This document shows, piece after piece, positions 59,201 to 63,318 of a stretch of DNA of 64,000 nucleotides. Both the position numbers and the translations under genes were made by a program. Numbering within the stretch: position 1 is the stretch's first letter; every line of letters starts with the position of its first letter. The stretch comes from Benincasa hispida (taxonomy: Eukaryota; Streptophyta; Magnoliopsida; Cucurbitales; Cucurbitaceae), in assembly GCF_009727055.1 (NCBI RefSeq), contig NC_052350.1, positions 32,933,927 through 32,997,926 on the forward strand, read 5' to 3'. The notes beneath the pieces are model-generated. The model was not told the DNA's origin. It saw only the letters and a list, made by a program, of their open reading frames with translations, and ran no database searches.

Positions 59201-62200
59201 TAAGGGTGGTGTCATCTTGTTAGTCGTACATATTGAAGATATTGTGGTTACTAGTGATGATGCTTTAGGTATTCAGTCCTTAAAGACCTATCTTAATAAT
59301 CAATTCTATACAAAAGATTTGGGCATGTTGAAATATTTCTTAGGAATTGAGGTAATAAGAAGCAAGAAAGGAATACTATTATCACAGAGAAAATATGTAC
59401 TTGACTTGTTGACTGAAACAGGGAAACTATGGGGCTAAGCCATGTAGTACTGAGTGATGCCCAACTTACAGCTCACAAAAAATGGAGAATTACTAAAAGA
59501 TCTTGAAAGATATAAGAGGTTAGTGGAAAAACTTAATTACCTTAAAGTGACTCAACCCGACATCGCTTATTCAGTGAGTATTGTGAGTCAGTACATGTCA
59601 TGCCCTACAGTTGATCATTGGGTTGCATTGGAACAAATTCTGTGTTATCTAAAGGTTACTCCTGGGCGTGGTTTATTATATAAGGATTATGGTCATACTA
59701 ATATTGAATGTTTCTCGGACGCCGATTGGGCAGGATCTAAAGAAGACAGAAGATCAACCTCAGGGTATTGTGTTTTTGTCGATGGTAATTTGATTTCTTG
59801 GAAGAGTAAGAAGCAAAATGTGGTGTCACGTTCAAGTGCAGAATCAGAATATAGAGCAATGGCACAATCTGTGTGTGAATTGATTTGGATATATGAACTT
59901 CTTGTTGAGTTGGGATTTGAAATCACCACACCGACAAAGTTGTGGTGTGATAATCAAGTAGCACTTCATATTGCGTCTAATCCAGGATTTCATGAAAGGA
60001 CTAAACATATTGAAGTTGTTTGCCATTTTGTATGTGAGAAAATTCAACAAAGTTTGGTATCTATAGAATATGTGAAGACTGGAGAACAATTAGGAGATAT
60101 CTTCATGAATCCATTGAATGGAACACGTATAGATTATCTATGTAACAAGTTGGGTATGATTAACATATATTCTCCAACGTGAGGGGGAGTGTTGTAGCTC
60201 CGTTGTTAGGGTTTTCCATTATTGTAGATATCTTGTTATATTTCCTTTTCTATGCTTTCCTTCTTTGGTCAATCTTATACACTTGTATATATTCATATCT
60301 TTGGTGAATGGAATAGAGTATTATGATTCTCTCTCAAATCTAAGAGTTTTACGCTTTTAAAATAAATAATTTAAAAAACACTTCATTAATGTTTTAGTTG
60401 CTTCTTTGACAGAGATTACGAATTTACCAACAAAGATGTGAAAATTTTGAGACTATCGTTCACCCTTATACATCTTGCCCTTATTCTTGGGATGAACCTT
60501 GCTACCCACGTCGTCTGATTATTGAGGTGTGGACCTGTGGTTTATGTTTTGACTTAAACAATCAATGCTTCTTCATTGTTATGCCTGCTAACAAATTCCT
60601 TCTGGAAACTATTAGGTTCCTGGAGAGTGCATACTAGGATCTTATGCTCTTGATGATGTACAGGATTTTGCTCCTGTGTGCTTGCCATTAACCACTGGGG
60701 TATGTTCTTCGGATTTTCGTTGTTGGATTTTATATCTTATATAAATAAAAGTTATCTGGGATGTAAAAGAGATATTGACTAATGATAAGCTGGAGAAATA
60801 TGATCAATTTAAAATAAAAATCACAATTCTATTGCGACTAATAAACCTTTTTATCATAGATTGGGAAATGGTTATATATGTATCAGAAGTTAAAATATTG
60901 TTGAAAAAATAATTGTGTGGTGATGCAATTTATTCTTATGATCCGTTTAACTAACACTGAGGAAGACAAGTAAAAGATCAATTGATCATGAAGAGTCATT
61001 ATAGTCTGAGTTCAAACTATTGGAGTTCTTTTTTTTTTTTTTTTTCGGCGTTTGTTTATTTCTAAGAGATTACATGCTTCTTCGATGGTAATGAACTATT
61101 AATTTCAGTGTTCATTGTAGCTATGCATAGTTATACTTATTACTTGACCTTAGCAATTGCAATATATCATCTAGCTTTTAACTTATCACTAACTTTTGTC
61201 TCAGAAAAATGAGAGGGTGTTGCATTTATCAGTTAATGCTGAAGGAGCAACAAAGGTATCTTCTTATAATCTTTCATGCGTTTTAGAGTCCTTTTAGCAA
61301 AAGTACTTAATTCAAATACTATATTAAAAAGTTCTTTATAAAATAGGGGAAAATATCTTTTTGGTACCTAGGTTTTGGGTTTAGTTTCTATTTAGTTCCT
61401 AGGTTTGGGTTTAGTTTTTATTTAGTTCCTAGGTTTCAAAATGTTACACATTTAGTCCTTAAGTTTTGAGTTTTTTAGTTTGGTTTTAATTTAGTCCCTA
61501 GGTTTCAAAATGCTACAATTTTACCCTTGACATTTGAATTTTGCTTCAATTTGGTTCCTATGTCTCGAGGTCTATATTTTTAATCTCTTTTCTTTTTTAT
61601 TAAATACTCACTTTCCATCTTTTGGAGTTAATTTATGTTAAGAATTATAATTAATTAAGTTTCATTATTTTTATCTTTTAAAATTTCATTTCTAATTAAT
61701 TAATTAATAGAAATTGACGTCAATGATTGAAAATTAGTATTTAATGAAAAATTGAGGTTAAAAATGTAAAATCTTGAAATCCATAGACCAATTTGAAACA
61801 AAATTCAAATTTCAAGGGTAAAATTGTAATATTTTGAGACTTAGAAAGTAAATTGTAACAAAACTCAAAACTTAAGGACTAAATGTGTAACATTTTGAAA
61901 CCTAAGGACCAAATAAAAACTAGAGCCAAAACCTAGGGACCAAAAAGGTATTATTCCCTAAAAAGTATCATTTTTTATTTTTGGTTCTACACCTTTTCAA
62001 TAGTACTTTTGAAGCCATCATAGCCTTTTGACAATTTGCAAAAGTACTTTTTGTTACCTTGAATTTATGATTGGAAACTGCTTTTTAGCTCTTGCAAAAG
62101 TGATTTTGACCTTGCCAGAAGAACTCTCAGCTATGTAGTACACATGATTTATCTTGAACTATTTTTCAGTGGTCTTACTTTGGTTGCAGGTGTTGAGCAT

Positions 62201-63318
62201 TGTTGATTCAATCTATCATATTCCAAGTGTCTCTCATTTTGGAGAAAAGAAAAAACTTGTTCAGAAACAGGAAAAGTTAATTGATTACAAGGAGAAATTT
62301 TCAGTTTTTATATCTTATATTGGTGTATCGTTAATTAATTCTGGCCCGGAGGTTTGTATATATGTATTCGAACTTAGCTTTCAAATTGTTTTCTCATACT
62401 TTTAAGTACTCTGAAATTCTTCATATTATCTCTATAGGAAATGGTATATGCTTGTGCAAAAAACATAACTATCGATCTGCTGCAAAGTTTGGATCAACAG
62501 AAGTTCTCTGTGAAACTGCTCTCTCTTCAGATAGATAATCAATTTCGGAATAGTCCATTTCCTGTTATCTTGTCTTTTGATCAAGAATACAGAAGCAACA
62601 CAACTGGAAGCTTGAACAAGGATATTGGTGCAGTAACTAGAAGTGAAAGCGTTCTGCAAGCTGATGGCCCTCTTGAACCTGTATTCTATCTTTATGCATC
62701 AAAGTGGAAAAAGACAGATAGTTTACTGGTTTCATTTGAACATATAAGCTTAAGGTCTCCATTCTGGAATTTAATGTGTTTAACTAGTATGAAATGCACA
62801 GTACTGATTCTTTCCTCTTCAATTCTTGCAGAATATCAGATTTTCGACTTGAGATTGAGCAACAAGTGATGTTAAGCTTGTTTGAGTTTTTCAAAAATGT
62901 TTCGTCAAATTTCAAGGGGGAAGTGTCTCAATTTTCAGATGCCATCTTGCATCCTCCTGCAAATGATCCATATCATTACTACTTCAGTCCCAGGACAAAA
63001 CCACTTCATTTTTCAGAATATTCTTTTCTTGATGGACTTGATAGAGGCAGCACTTCATTACCTTCAGTAGTTCCTATTGGAGCGCCTTGGCAGCAGGTTT
63101 ATCTCTTAGCAAGACAGCAAAAGAAAGTTTACGTTGAATTGTTTGATTTGGCACCTATTAAGTTGACAGTAAGGTATAGACATCATACGGAACATTATTT
63201 CCTATTTTGCTTTCCTCTGCTATTTATCCTAACGAAAGTTCGTCTTGGCCTTAGCTTTTCCACCATTCCATGGGTGCTCAAGAACCCTATCCTTACGTCT
63301 GGTGAATTACTGATGCAT
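23445..63318 (+). CDS. VPS13: VPS13-family lipid-transfer protein (SHRUBBY-like), internal part, 25 exons
   Basis: VPS13 proteins are very large rod-shaped bridges that move lipids between organelle membranes; the plant member SHRUBBY is linked to root growth and carries an SHR-binding domain. Seen here: 25 exons with GT-AG borders whose lengths sum to 7557 nt, exactly 2519 codons, with no internal stop. Recognisable blocks include WSCCRPLLEILMRN (exon 10), VNYNNIQK-like MNYNNIQK, EPFVEPWNFTINV (exon 11), AGCVRWRP (exon 14), NEPGWQW (exon 18), YQQRCENFETIVHPYTSCPY (exon 19) and FDLAPIKLTVSFS (exons 24-25). The N-terminal chorein domain and the C-terminal region are outside the window, so both ends are partial. 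About 2500 of an expected roughly 3400 residues are present. The first intron to the left may exceed 23 kb. Retrotransposons occupy at least four introns, but no exon is damaged. The family call is firm; assignment to the SHRUBBY orthologue is from memory. Confidence 0.93.
23645..23746 (+). CDS. VPS13: VPS13 exon 2
   Basis: Residues 32-65 (VMLNPLEVTYD...SLHRR). The acceptor is TTTGCAG and the donor GTAAGG; phase 0. Separated from exon 1 by a 107-bp intron. Confidence 0.88.
24640..25065 (+). pseudogene. Intronless TRAP-beta (SSR2) pseudogene in VPS13 intron 2
   Basis: TRAP-beta is an ER membrane protein next to the Sec61 channel. 24690-24735 reads LALLFVPSTIASFDVPFIV (signal peptide end and mature start), then, shifted, SLTHLKSDTKRVSVSMDIYN and QGSLTT. 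The frame 24834-25040 reads MFDIVSGETSKSWGRLDGGG, HMSHAFELEAKTKGMFHGSP and FITFHVPTMSALQEALSTPI. After 25030 a third frame gives LVVLTDSPPKKFPW. These blocks are contiguous, without introns, in the order known for plant TRAP-beta. The transmembrane C-terminus is not seen. Frameshifts make it non-functional. A retrocopy or transposon-carried fragment is the likely origin. Confidence 0.78.
25066..25320. other. Intron sequence after the pseudogene
   Basis: T-rich, with an open frame of hydrophobic residues (25084-25320) that has no recognised similarity. Probably intron or the decayed tail of the retrocopy. Confidence 0.25.
25344..25402 (+). CDS. VPS13: VPS13 exon 3
   Basis: Encodes VLSSLNGIENDEARLLSKA plus two bases of a Glu codon completed by exon 4. 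The acceptor is ACTTGCAG and the donor GTAAGT. It follows the 1.6-kb intron that contains the TRAP-beta retrocopy. Confidence 0.88.
25518..25617 (+). CDS. VPS13: VPS13 exon 4
   Basis: Completes the split Glu codon, then CIMSGSKKVMWDITVNG...QQNSL. The acceptor is CCTCCAG and the donor GTAAGT. Its 3' intron is 10.2 kb long because of nested copia elements. Confidence 0.88.
26734..27600 (+). pseudogene. Copia-C gag with zinc knuckle
   Basis: MSGSEFQNFIKCNNPQITCH, HNGHNYLQWSQSVMMFMYRC and EDCITGKAT are the gag start; SLDEVRGQILGTKPLPSLRE follows in another frame. At 27512-27553 the knuckle CDHCHKLGHIKDTC is complete (CX2CX4HX4C). Stops at about 27022 and 27080 break the frame. Confidence 0.78.
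27661..27665. repeat. Copia-D target duplication, left (CCAAG)
   Basis: Identical to 33402-33406; both flank perfect TG...CA LTR ends. Confidence 0.85.
27666..27811 (-). repeat. Copia-D 3' LTR
   Basis: Starts TGTAAAACTC and ends ATTATAACA on the plus strand; partner of 33256-33401. Confidence 0.92.
27926..28545 (-). pseudogene. Copia-D RNase H and end of RT
   Basis: 28545-28348: RYKRLVGKLNYLIVTRPDIA. 28399-27926: ECFSDADWAGSKEDRRSTSG, SCSSAESEYKAMAQSVRELI and KLWCDNQATLHIASNPVFHE. A frameshift near 28390 separates them. Confidence 0.83.
28562..29591 (-). pseudogene. Copia-D reverse transcriptase
   Basis: 29591-28917: KVYTRRQPPPVPCPVPESSS linker, [40 protein letters not shown] and LDIKNAFLHGHLQEE. 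28861-28562: LLVVYVDDIVITGDD with the catalytic pair intact. A frameshift near 28950 and a stop at about 28880 break it. Confidence 0.83.
29860..31586. mobile_element. Unclassified non-coding insertion in copia-D (1.73 kb)
   Basis: Interrupts copia-D between the VRDVRP and HTKLDPKSLK codons, as judged from copia-E. A GAGGC pair (29855-29859 and 31587-31591) may be its target duplication. No coding capacity. It is packed with GCATGCGTT/ATGCGT motifs and contains two related units around 30325-30450 and 30565-30665 (CCTCTCGGTGG ... TATCTCTAGG). The ends do not form a clear inverted repeat. The class is unknown; a non-autonomous LTR-like or MULE-like element is possible. Confidence 0.6.
31592..31940 (-). 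pseudogene. Copia-D integrase C-terminal half
   Basis: On the minus strand: LRNISLMHSSLYLDAHGILH, QSSCVDTPSQNGIAERKNRH, KSFWVDAVSTACFLINHMPS. The catalytic Glu of GIAERKN is present. Its upstream half is missing from the assembly because of the adapter join at 31941. Confidence 0.8.
31941..31978. other. Nextera mate-pair junction adapter (contaminant)
   Basis: A perfect 38-bp palindrome: the Tn5 mosaic end in reverse (CTGTCTCTTATACACATCT) joined to AGATGTGTATAAGAGACAG. This is a library-construction sequence, not plant DNA. When translated it yields the known spurious peptide VSYTHLDVYKRQ. Confidence 0.97.
31979..32055. repeat. Artefactual 77-bp copy of 31795-31871
   Basis: CTCAAGGAGATGACGATTCT ... 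ATTGATGAAGAA is identical to the copia-D integrase at 31795-31871 and lies between the two adapters, as expected of a mate-pair read pulled into a gap. Confidence 0.93.
32056..32093. other. Nextera mate-pair junction adapter, second copy (contaminant)
   Basis: The same 38-bp palindrome as 31941-31978. The two flank a 77-bp exact repeat of 31795-31871. Confidence 0.97.
32094..32805 (-). pseudogene. Copia-D gag remnant and protease
   Basis: MADKSPEMSEIVPMVSKVTE, KLNGSNNYSWRSN, then the knuckle CYYCHKHGHTKREC, FAKFQQYQESLRASSS, WVIDSGATDHMTGNPCLF (intact DSG) and GKGREFGGLYIFEP, where the adapter begins. Relative to copia-E most of gag is deleted. The open frame up to 31948 is partly adapter-derived. 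Confidence 0.82.
32806..33255 (-). other. Copia-D 5' leader and PBS
   Basis: Leader between PBS (33245-33255) and gag; GC-richer, with CGCGCCGGCGCGTG near 32970. The matching copia-E leader is 53977-54452. Confidence 0.7.
33256..33401 (-). repeat. Copia-D 5' LTR
   Basis: Same length as the 3' LTR. Preceded by the PBS TGGTATCAGAG (minus strand). Confidence 0.92.
33402..33406. repeat. Copia-D target duplication, right (CCAAG)
   Basis: Identical to 27661-27665. Confidence 0.85.
33407..34030 (+). pseudogene. Copia-C protease and pre-integrase
   Basis: Resumes after the CCAAG duplication: LDLLQQLLNGTNLSIVSSIR, WIVDSGASNHMIGDKSLF (intact DSG), VPNLEYNLLSMSKLN, a stop at 33803, then KMIGDAELHAGLYLL and LHYRLGHPNFYLY. 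Confidence 0.8.
34170..34430 (+). pseudogene. Copia-C integrase fragment
   Basis: GPSRVKNVNGARWFLLIDDD, HTHLSWTFLIKDKS and NNARYFFN match the integrase core, but the second Asp region (SDNG expected) is changed to NNAR. It ends at a stop at 34426. Confidence 0.65.
34575..34903 (+). pseudogene. Copia RT fused in frame to gypsy gag
   Basis: 34598-34790: AKGFTQAYGIDYEEIFALIA and QIDVKNVFLNGDLVEEVYMD, ending IPP; directly afterwards NTYNEYQNCREGTRCVIDYI and DEFHRLALKQI, which resembles the Ty3/gypsy gag block seen at 47560-47640 (YNQYQNCKQGPRQVAE). The join is in frame. Confidence 0.6.
35080..35290 (+). pseudogene. Copia-C RT tail
   Basis: VNQRKYVIDLLEETSLFGCR then TTTTPIEANLKLQATK, the conserved segment before RNase H. 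Short and broken. Confidence 0.6.
35864..36049 (+). CDS. VPS13: VPS13 exon 5
   Basis: 62 codons (VLQVGALCVTSKYDWS...IQLRDLE), phase 0. The acceptor is CTAGCAG and the donor GTTACT. It joins in frame to exon 4 across 10.2 kb of transposon-filled intron. Confidence 0.88.
36136..36252 (+). CDS. VPS13: VPS13 exon 6
   Basis: 39 codons (MEIQRPSHSRS...SLKQLE), phase 0. The acceptor is TTCTTTAG and the donor GTAATT. The next intron (5.4 kb) holds a gypsy fragment and a LINE. Confidence 0.88.
37221..37560 (-). repeat. Gypsy-F 3' LTR
   Basis: Partner of 40687-40943 from ATAGATGATGAAAAGAACAA onward. The inner end (minus TGTTAAACCCC) is clear; the outer end is approximate. Confidence 0.65.
37680..38024 (-). 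pseudogene. Gypsy-F integrase C-terminus
   Basis: MAYRLQHRPSIAIHDVFYVS and QLKKRVGS are the block after the integrase core (GxVAYRLxLP ... IHxVFHVSQLK) in Ty3/gypsy. Stops occur upstream. Confidence 0.65.
38035..38160. repeat. Imperfect tandem repeat, about 60-bp unit
   Basis: CTCTTTAAATAGACT ... AGAGGAAGGG.TTGGTCA occurs at about 38038 and again at about 38098, separating two parts of the gypsy integrase region. Confidence 0.6.
38261..39135 (-). pseudogene. Gypsy-F integrase
   Basis: On the minus strand: GGHSSFLRTYKR, CLICQRNN (zinc HHCC), WEDVAMDFIERLPKSRGKDG with the first catalytic Asp, FDHDKVFLSHF (SDRD expected), TFHPQSNG then a stop for Gln. 38614-38261 continues LVKRDRTLVTLKHHL and AQERAKKFADKKQHEVEYAV. 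Cut at 39136 by the LINE A run. Confidence 0.78.
39137..40686 (-). mobile_element. LINE fragment (3' tail and ORF1-like pieces)
   Basis: T run at 39146-39157 then, reversed, the LINE tail (GAGCATTAGTCTC, TTTTTATTAAATC). Minus frames 40236-39994 (RVLATNPDFLEECC, SIRSDRLSSPTQQFKYLVFQ), 39957-39736 and 40791-40339 (acidic and Ser-rich) suggest ORF1. RT and endonuclease are absent. It sits inside gypsy-F. Confidence 0.5.
40687..40943 (-). repeat. Gypsy-F 5' LTR, truncated
   Basis: Matches the 3' LTR up to TGTTAGGCCCC on the minus strand. Its inner end is cut at the LINE boundary. Confidence 0.65.
41657..41937 (+). CDS. VPS13: VPS13 exon 7
   Basis: Encodes VLFQISPLHVHFSPS...LNLEDIEI, ending in two bases (TG) of a Trp codon that exon 8 completes (W-YDILILEELW). 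The acceptor is TTTTCAG and the donor GTATAC. Confidence 0.9.
42264..43837 (+). CDS. VPS13: VPS13 exon 8 (large)
   Basis: At 1574 bp this is the longest exon in the window. It begins with the last base of the split Trp codon and continues YDILILEELWICVKAL to ...NCEVIVD, with a split Asp codon into exon 9. The acceptor is TTGCAG and the donor GTACGT. It codes for the middle rod of VPS13, rich in beta-strand-like alternation, with no catalytic motif expected. Confidence 0.92.
43938..45109 (+). CDS. VPS13: VPS13 exon 9 (large)
   Basis: 1172 bp. It starts by completing Asp, then NHALGGFMALLENINQ, and ends ...KKVSFLLSDGR at phase 0. The acceptor is TCAATAG and the donor GTATGT. The open frame reads on about 200 bp into the intron, but the junction to exon 10 (DGR-WSCC) fixes the donor. 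Confidence 0.92.
45547..45675 (+). CDS. VPS13: VPS13 exon 10
   Basis: 43 codons (WSCCRPLLEILMRN...MNYNNIQK), a block well conserved in plant VPS13. The acceptor is CATGCAG and the donor GTATCT. A degenerate gypsy element fills the next intron. Confidence 0.92.
45732..45802. repeat. Dispersed repeat copy (ATCAGCTTAAGC type)
   Basis: GTTAAAATATTGATATAATT ... ACTCATCAGCTTAAGCTTTT. A second copy at 46140-46214 and related copies at 36962-37050 and 63354-63600. Confidence 0.6.
46140..46214. repeat. Dispersed repeat copy
   Basis: Near-identical to 45732-45802. The two flank about 340 bp, so they may be the ends of one small element. Confidence 0.6.
46640..47361 (-). pseudogene. Gypsy-G zinc knuckle, protease relic and RT start
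   Basis: 47361-46903 has LGKCLRCGQVGHLSNECPQQ (CX2CX4HX4C). 46880-46640, in another frame, reads EYEILHQHIEELLKRGYIQP, SLRTRAVPTLLTLKKDSSWR and MYVDSRTINQIT, the N-terminal gypsy RT blocks. No catalytic YxDD is present. Confidence 0.75.
47644..47797. repeat. Tandem duplication, unit 1 (154 bp)
   Basis: TCTGCTCATAATTGGGAGGA ... GCTGCCAAATG; unit 2 follows directly with a few substitutions. Confidence 0.9.
47798..47951. repeat. Tandem duplication, unit 2 (154 bp)
   Basis: Same start and end as unit 1. 154 is not a multiple of three, so gag is frameshifted. Confidence 0.9.
48588..48599 (-). other. Gypsy-G primer-binding site
   Basis: On the minus strand TGGTATCAGAGC, exact initiator tRNA-Met complement. 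Confidence 0.8.
48603..48782 (-). repeat. Gypsy-G 5' LTR
   Basis: 180 bp with inverted 7-bp ends TGGTGTA/TACACCA and a TTTATTTATAGAGA TATA-like run. Confidence 0.75.
48900..49055 (+). CDS. VPS13: VPS13 exon 11
   Basis: 52 codons (VFWEPFVEPWNFTINVTRKQ...NLTESLTE), phase 0. The acceptor is GATTGAAG and the donor GTAAAG. It joins in frame to exon 10 across 3.2 kb. Confidence 0.92.
49634..50245 (+). CDS. VPS13: VPS13 exon 12
   Basis: 204 codons (CLSRTIDMIKDAWDLIGKDG...RYGKLIQLYST), phase 0. The acceptor is TTTTGTAG and the donor GTATGA. Confidence 0.92.
50316..50387 (+). CDS. VPS13: VPS13 exon 13
   Basis: 24 codons (VILSNQTSRPLEFRFDIPFG followed by VAPK), phase 0. The acceptor is ATATTCAG and the donor GTACGG. 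Introns on both sides are about 0.1 kb or less. Confidence 0.9.
50500..50949 (+). CDS. VPS13: VPS13 exon 14
   Basis: 150 codons (ILDPLNPGQAMPLPLHLAEA, GCVRWRP ... GMIHSAILSE). The acceptor is TTTGAAG and the donor GTTTGT; phase 0. The LHLAEAGCVRWRP block precedes the SHR-BD region in plant VPS13. Confidence 0.92.
51436..51607 (+). CDS. VPS13: VPS13 exon 15 (start of SHR-BD region)
   Basis: Encodes VKTFFHHIDPSHDLELEIQI ... SETIILSP plus one base of a Gly codon. The acceptor is TTTCTAG and the donor GTATCT. Confidence 0.9.
51688..52447 (+). CDS. VPS13: VPS13 exon 16 (SHR-BD region)
   Basis: 760 bp. Completes Gly, then PVHITLDKSVDAFSGSREL; it contains LYNCTAIPLWISES, the membrane-protein-like SHR-BD core, and ends ...TSIIMFQP with AG of an Arg codon. 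The acceptor is CTTATAG and the donor GTAATA. Confidence 0.92.
52554..52670 (+). CDS. VPS13: VPS13 exon 17 (SHR-BD region)
   Basis: Completes Arg, then YVISNACTKDLCYKQKGTD ... HLQWTDTT, ending with AG of an Arg codon. The acceptor is GTTGCAG and the donor GTATAC. Confidence 0.9.
53324..53594 (+). CDS. VPS13: VPS13 exon 18 (SHR-BD region)
   Basis: Completes Arg, then ELLVSVRYNEPGWQWSGSF ... PYRIDNFSKE, phase 0 at the end. The acceptor is TGATCAG and the donor GTAGGT. The following intron is 6.8 kb and contains copia-E. Confidence 0.92.
53803..53964 (+). repeat. Copia-E 5' LTR
   Basis: Length matches the 3' LTR. The inner half (from TTATATTTTCC) aligns well, the outer 40 bases poorly. Confidence 0.7.
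53965..53976 (+). other. Copia-E primer-binding site
   Basis: TGGTATCAGAGG, initiator tRNA-Met type, abutting the 5' LTR. Confidence 0.85.
55105..55112. repeat. 8-bp target duplication, left (GTAATAAG)
   Basis: Seven of eight bases match GTAACAAG at 56257-56264. Confidence 0.78.
55113..56256. mobile_element. hAT-like non-autonomous DNA transposon (1144 bp)
   Basis: Ends are inverted: CAGTGTTTTGAAGG on the left and, reverse-complemented, CAGTGTTTTCAAAGCGC on the right. GC-rich subterminal arrays of GCGCC/GCCTCGCC lie in the first and last 150 bases, with an AT-rich middle and no transposase. Inserted in copia-E gag. The short frame 55439-55705 (Leu/Thr-rich) is not recognised. Confidence 0.8.
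56257..56264. repeat. 8-bp target duplication, right (GTAACAAG)
   Basis: Pairs with 55105-55112. Eight bases is the hAT-superfamily length. Confidence 0.78.
56409..57010 (+). mobile_element. Cassandra-like insertion carrying a 5S rRNA segment
   Basis: Splits copia-E between the GHMKHEC knuckle and the DNLDK codons. It contains 5S-rRNA-like DNA (56604-56690), an LTR-like end GGGGCATTACA at 56859-56869, a degraded PBS-like TGGTAAACC and a CTCAGGGGGAA polypurine-like run at 57004-57014. Known Cassandra elements are non-coding miniature LTR elements whose LTRs carry 5S RNA sequence. The second LTR is missing. Edges are estimated from copia-D. Confidence 0.6.
56604..56690 (+). ncRNA. 5S rRNA-derived segment with pol III internal promoter relic
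   Basis: CATATGAACTCTAAAGTTAG followed by GTGTGCTTAGCTTGGAATAA and TACTATGTTGGGTAACTTCC tracks the 3' half of plant 5S rRNA (ATCAGAACTCCGAAGTTAAG, then CGTGCTTGGGCGAGAGTAGT, then ACTAGGATGGGTGACCTCCT). Box A (AGTTAGGTGTGC) and box C (GTTGGGTAACTTCCTG) are recognisable but mutated. Confidence 0.72.
57130..57940 (+). pseudogene. Copia-E protease and integrase start
   Basis: About 57160-57195 reads IDSNATDHMIGNLS, with the catalytic DSG changed to DSN. 57519-57800: CHLGHPSISVLKSL, CESCQFAKFHR, LVHSNVWGACP, FVTFVDDYSRVTWLYF. Shifted at about 57810 to ILRSDNAKEYFSHALKS. Broken. Confidence 0.8.
58001..59002 (+). pseudogene. Copia-E integrase end, linker and RT start
   Basis: MSSSILKGEIPFRTLCLEQH, KIFGCTCFVRDVRPQHTKLD, KVYTRRQPPSFPCSIPEASS, LPIALCKGKHKC, CKWVFVVKANANGSVARFKA, LVAKGYAQTYGVDYADTF. 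The frame is lost at about 58970, and HQLDIKMHFFMV follows in another phase. Confidence 0.82.
59139..60182 (+). pseudogene. Copia-E RT catalytic part and RNase H
   Basis: 59139-59438: LLVVHIEDIVVTSDDALGIQ, where YVDD has become HIED; FLGIEVIRSKKGILLSQRKY. 59454-60182: RYKRLVEKLNYLKVTQPDIA, ECFSDADWAGSKEDRRSTSG, SSAESEYRAMAQSVCELIWI, WCDNQVALHIASNPGFHERT and the natural C-terminus KLGMINIYSPT. Confidence 0.85.
60190..60353 (+). repeat. Copia-E 3' LTR
   Basis: Starts TGTTGTAGCTCC directly after the polypurine tract. Similar to the copia-D LTR read on the minus strand. Confidence 0.85.
60413..60526 (+). CDS. VPS13: VPS13 exon 19 (SHR-BD region)
   Basis: 38 codons: RLRIYQQRCENFETIVHPYT and onward to CYPRRLIIE, among the most conserved VPS13 stretches. 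The acceptor is TTGACAG and the donor GTGTGG. It lies too short and frame-split to show as a long open frame. Confidence 0.92.
60616..60699 (+). CDS. VPS13: VPS13 exon 20
   Basis: 28 codons (VPGECILGSYALDDV...LPLTTG), phase 0. The acceptor is ATTAG and the donor GTATGT. An 89-bp intron separates it from exon 19. Confidence 0.9.
61205..61255 (+). CDS. VPS13: VPS13 exon 21
   Basis: 17 codons: KNERVLHLSVNAEGATK, phase 0. The acceptor is GTCTCAG and the donor GTATCT. It is short, but the SVNAEGATK-VLSIVDS junction to exon 22 fits the family. Confidence 0.88.
61344..61960. mobile_element. Foldback/MITE-like element in VPS13 intron 21
   Basis: A long inverted repeat: TAGGGGAAAATATCTTTTTG on the left and GGTATTATTCCCTA on the right, with arms about 250 bases each (CACATTTAGTCCTTAAGTTT appears inverted as AAACTTAAGGACTAAATGTG). 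The middle is AT-rich. No coding. The arms are built from a repeated TTTAGTTCCTAGGTTT unit. Confidence 0.8.
62190..62351 (+). CDS. VPS13: VPS13 exon 22
   Basis: 54 codons (VLSIVDSIYHIPSVSHFGEK ... SLINSGPE), phase 0. The acceptor is GGTTGCAG and the donor GTTTGT. A foldback element occupies the preceding intron. Confidence 0.9.
62438..62754 (+). CDS. VPS13: VPS13 exon 23
   Basis: Encodes EMVYACAKNITIDLLQSLDQ ... SFEHISL plus AG of an Arg codon. The acceptor is CTCTATAG and the donor GTCTCC. Confidence 0.9.
62832..63173 (+). CDS. VPS13: VPS13 exon 24
   Basis: Completes Arg, then ISDFRLEIEQQVMLSLFEFF ... ELFDLAPIKLTV, ending in AG. The acceptor is CTTGCAG and the donor GTATAG. The sequence stays open into the intron, which could mislead gene predictors. 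Confidence 0.9.
63255..63318 (+). CDS. VPS13: VPS13 exon 25 (last in window)
   Basis: AG plus C completes Ser; then FSTIPWVLKNPILTSGELLMH, phase 0. The acceptor is GGCCTTAG and the donor GTAAGT. The acceptor was chosen because it restores the family motif LAPIKLTVSFS; the nearer AG at 63233 breaks the frame. The gene continues beyond 64000. Confidence 0.82.

Larger units (their letters stand above)
53803..60353 (+). mobile_element. Copia-E retrotransposon, same family as copia-D
   Basis: LTRs 53803-53964 and 60190-60353 share TGGTGAATGGAATAGAGTAT and end GTTTTAC(A/G). PBS TGGTATCAGAGG at 53965-53976 and polypurine tract GAGGGGGAG at 60181-60189. Internal order is gag, protease, integrase, RT, RNase H. 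It is interrupted by an hAT-like element (55113-56256) and a 5S-containing insertion (about 56409-57010). Many stops; the first part of the 5' LTR has diverged and I see no target duplication. It lies in VPS13 intron 18 in the gene's own orientation. Confidence 0.88.

Noticed and set aside
63174..63254. Exon 24 reading through without a final intron
   Set aside because: Read-through inserts YRHHTEHYFLFCFPLLF into a conserved motif; splicing at 63173/63255 restores LAPIKLTVSFS.
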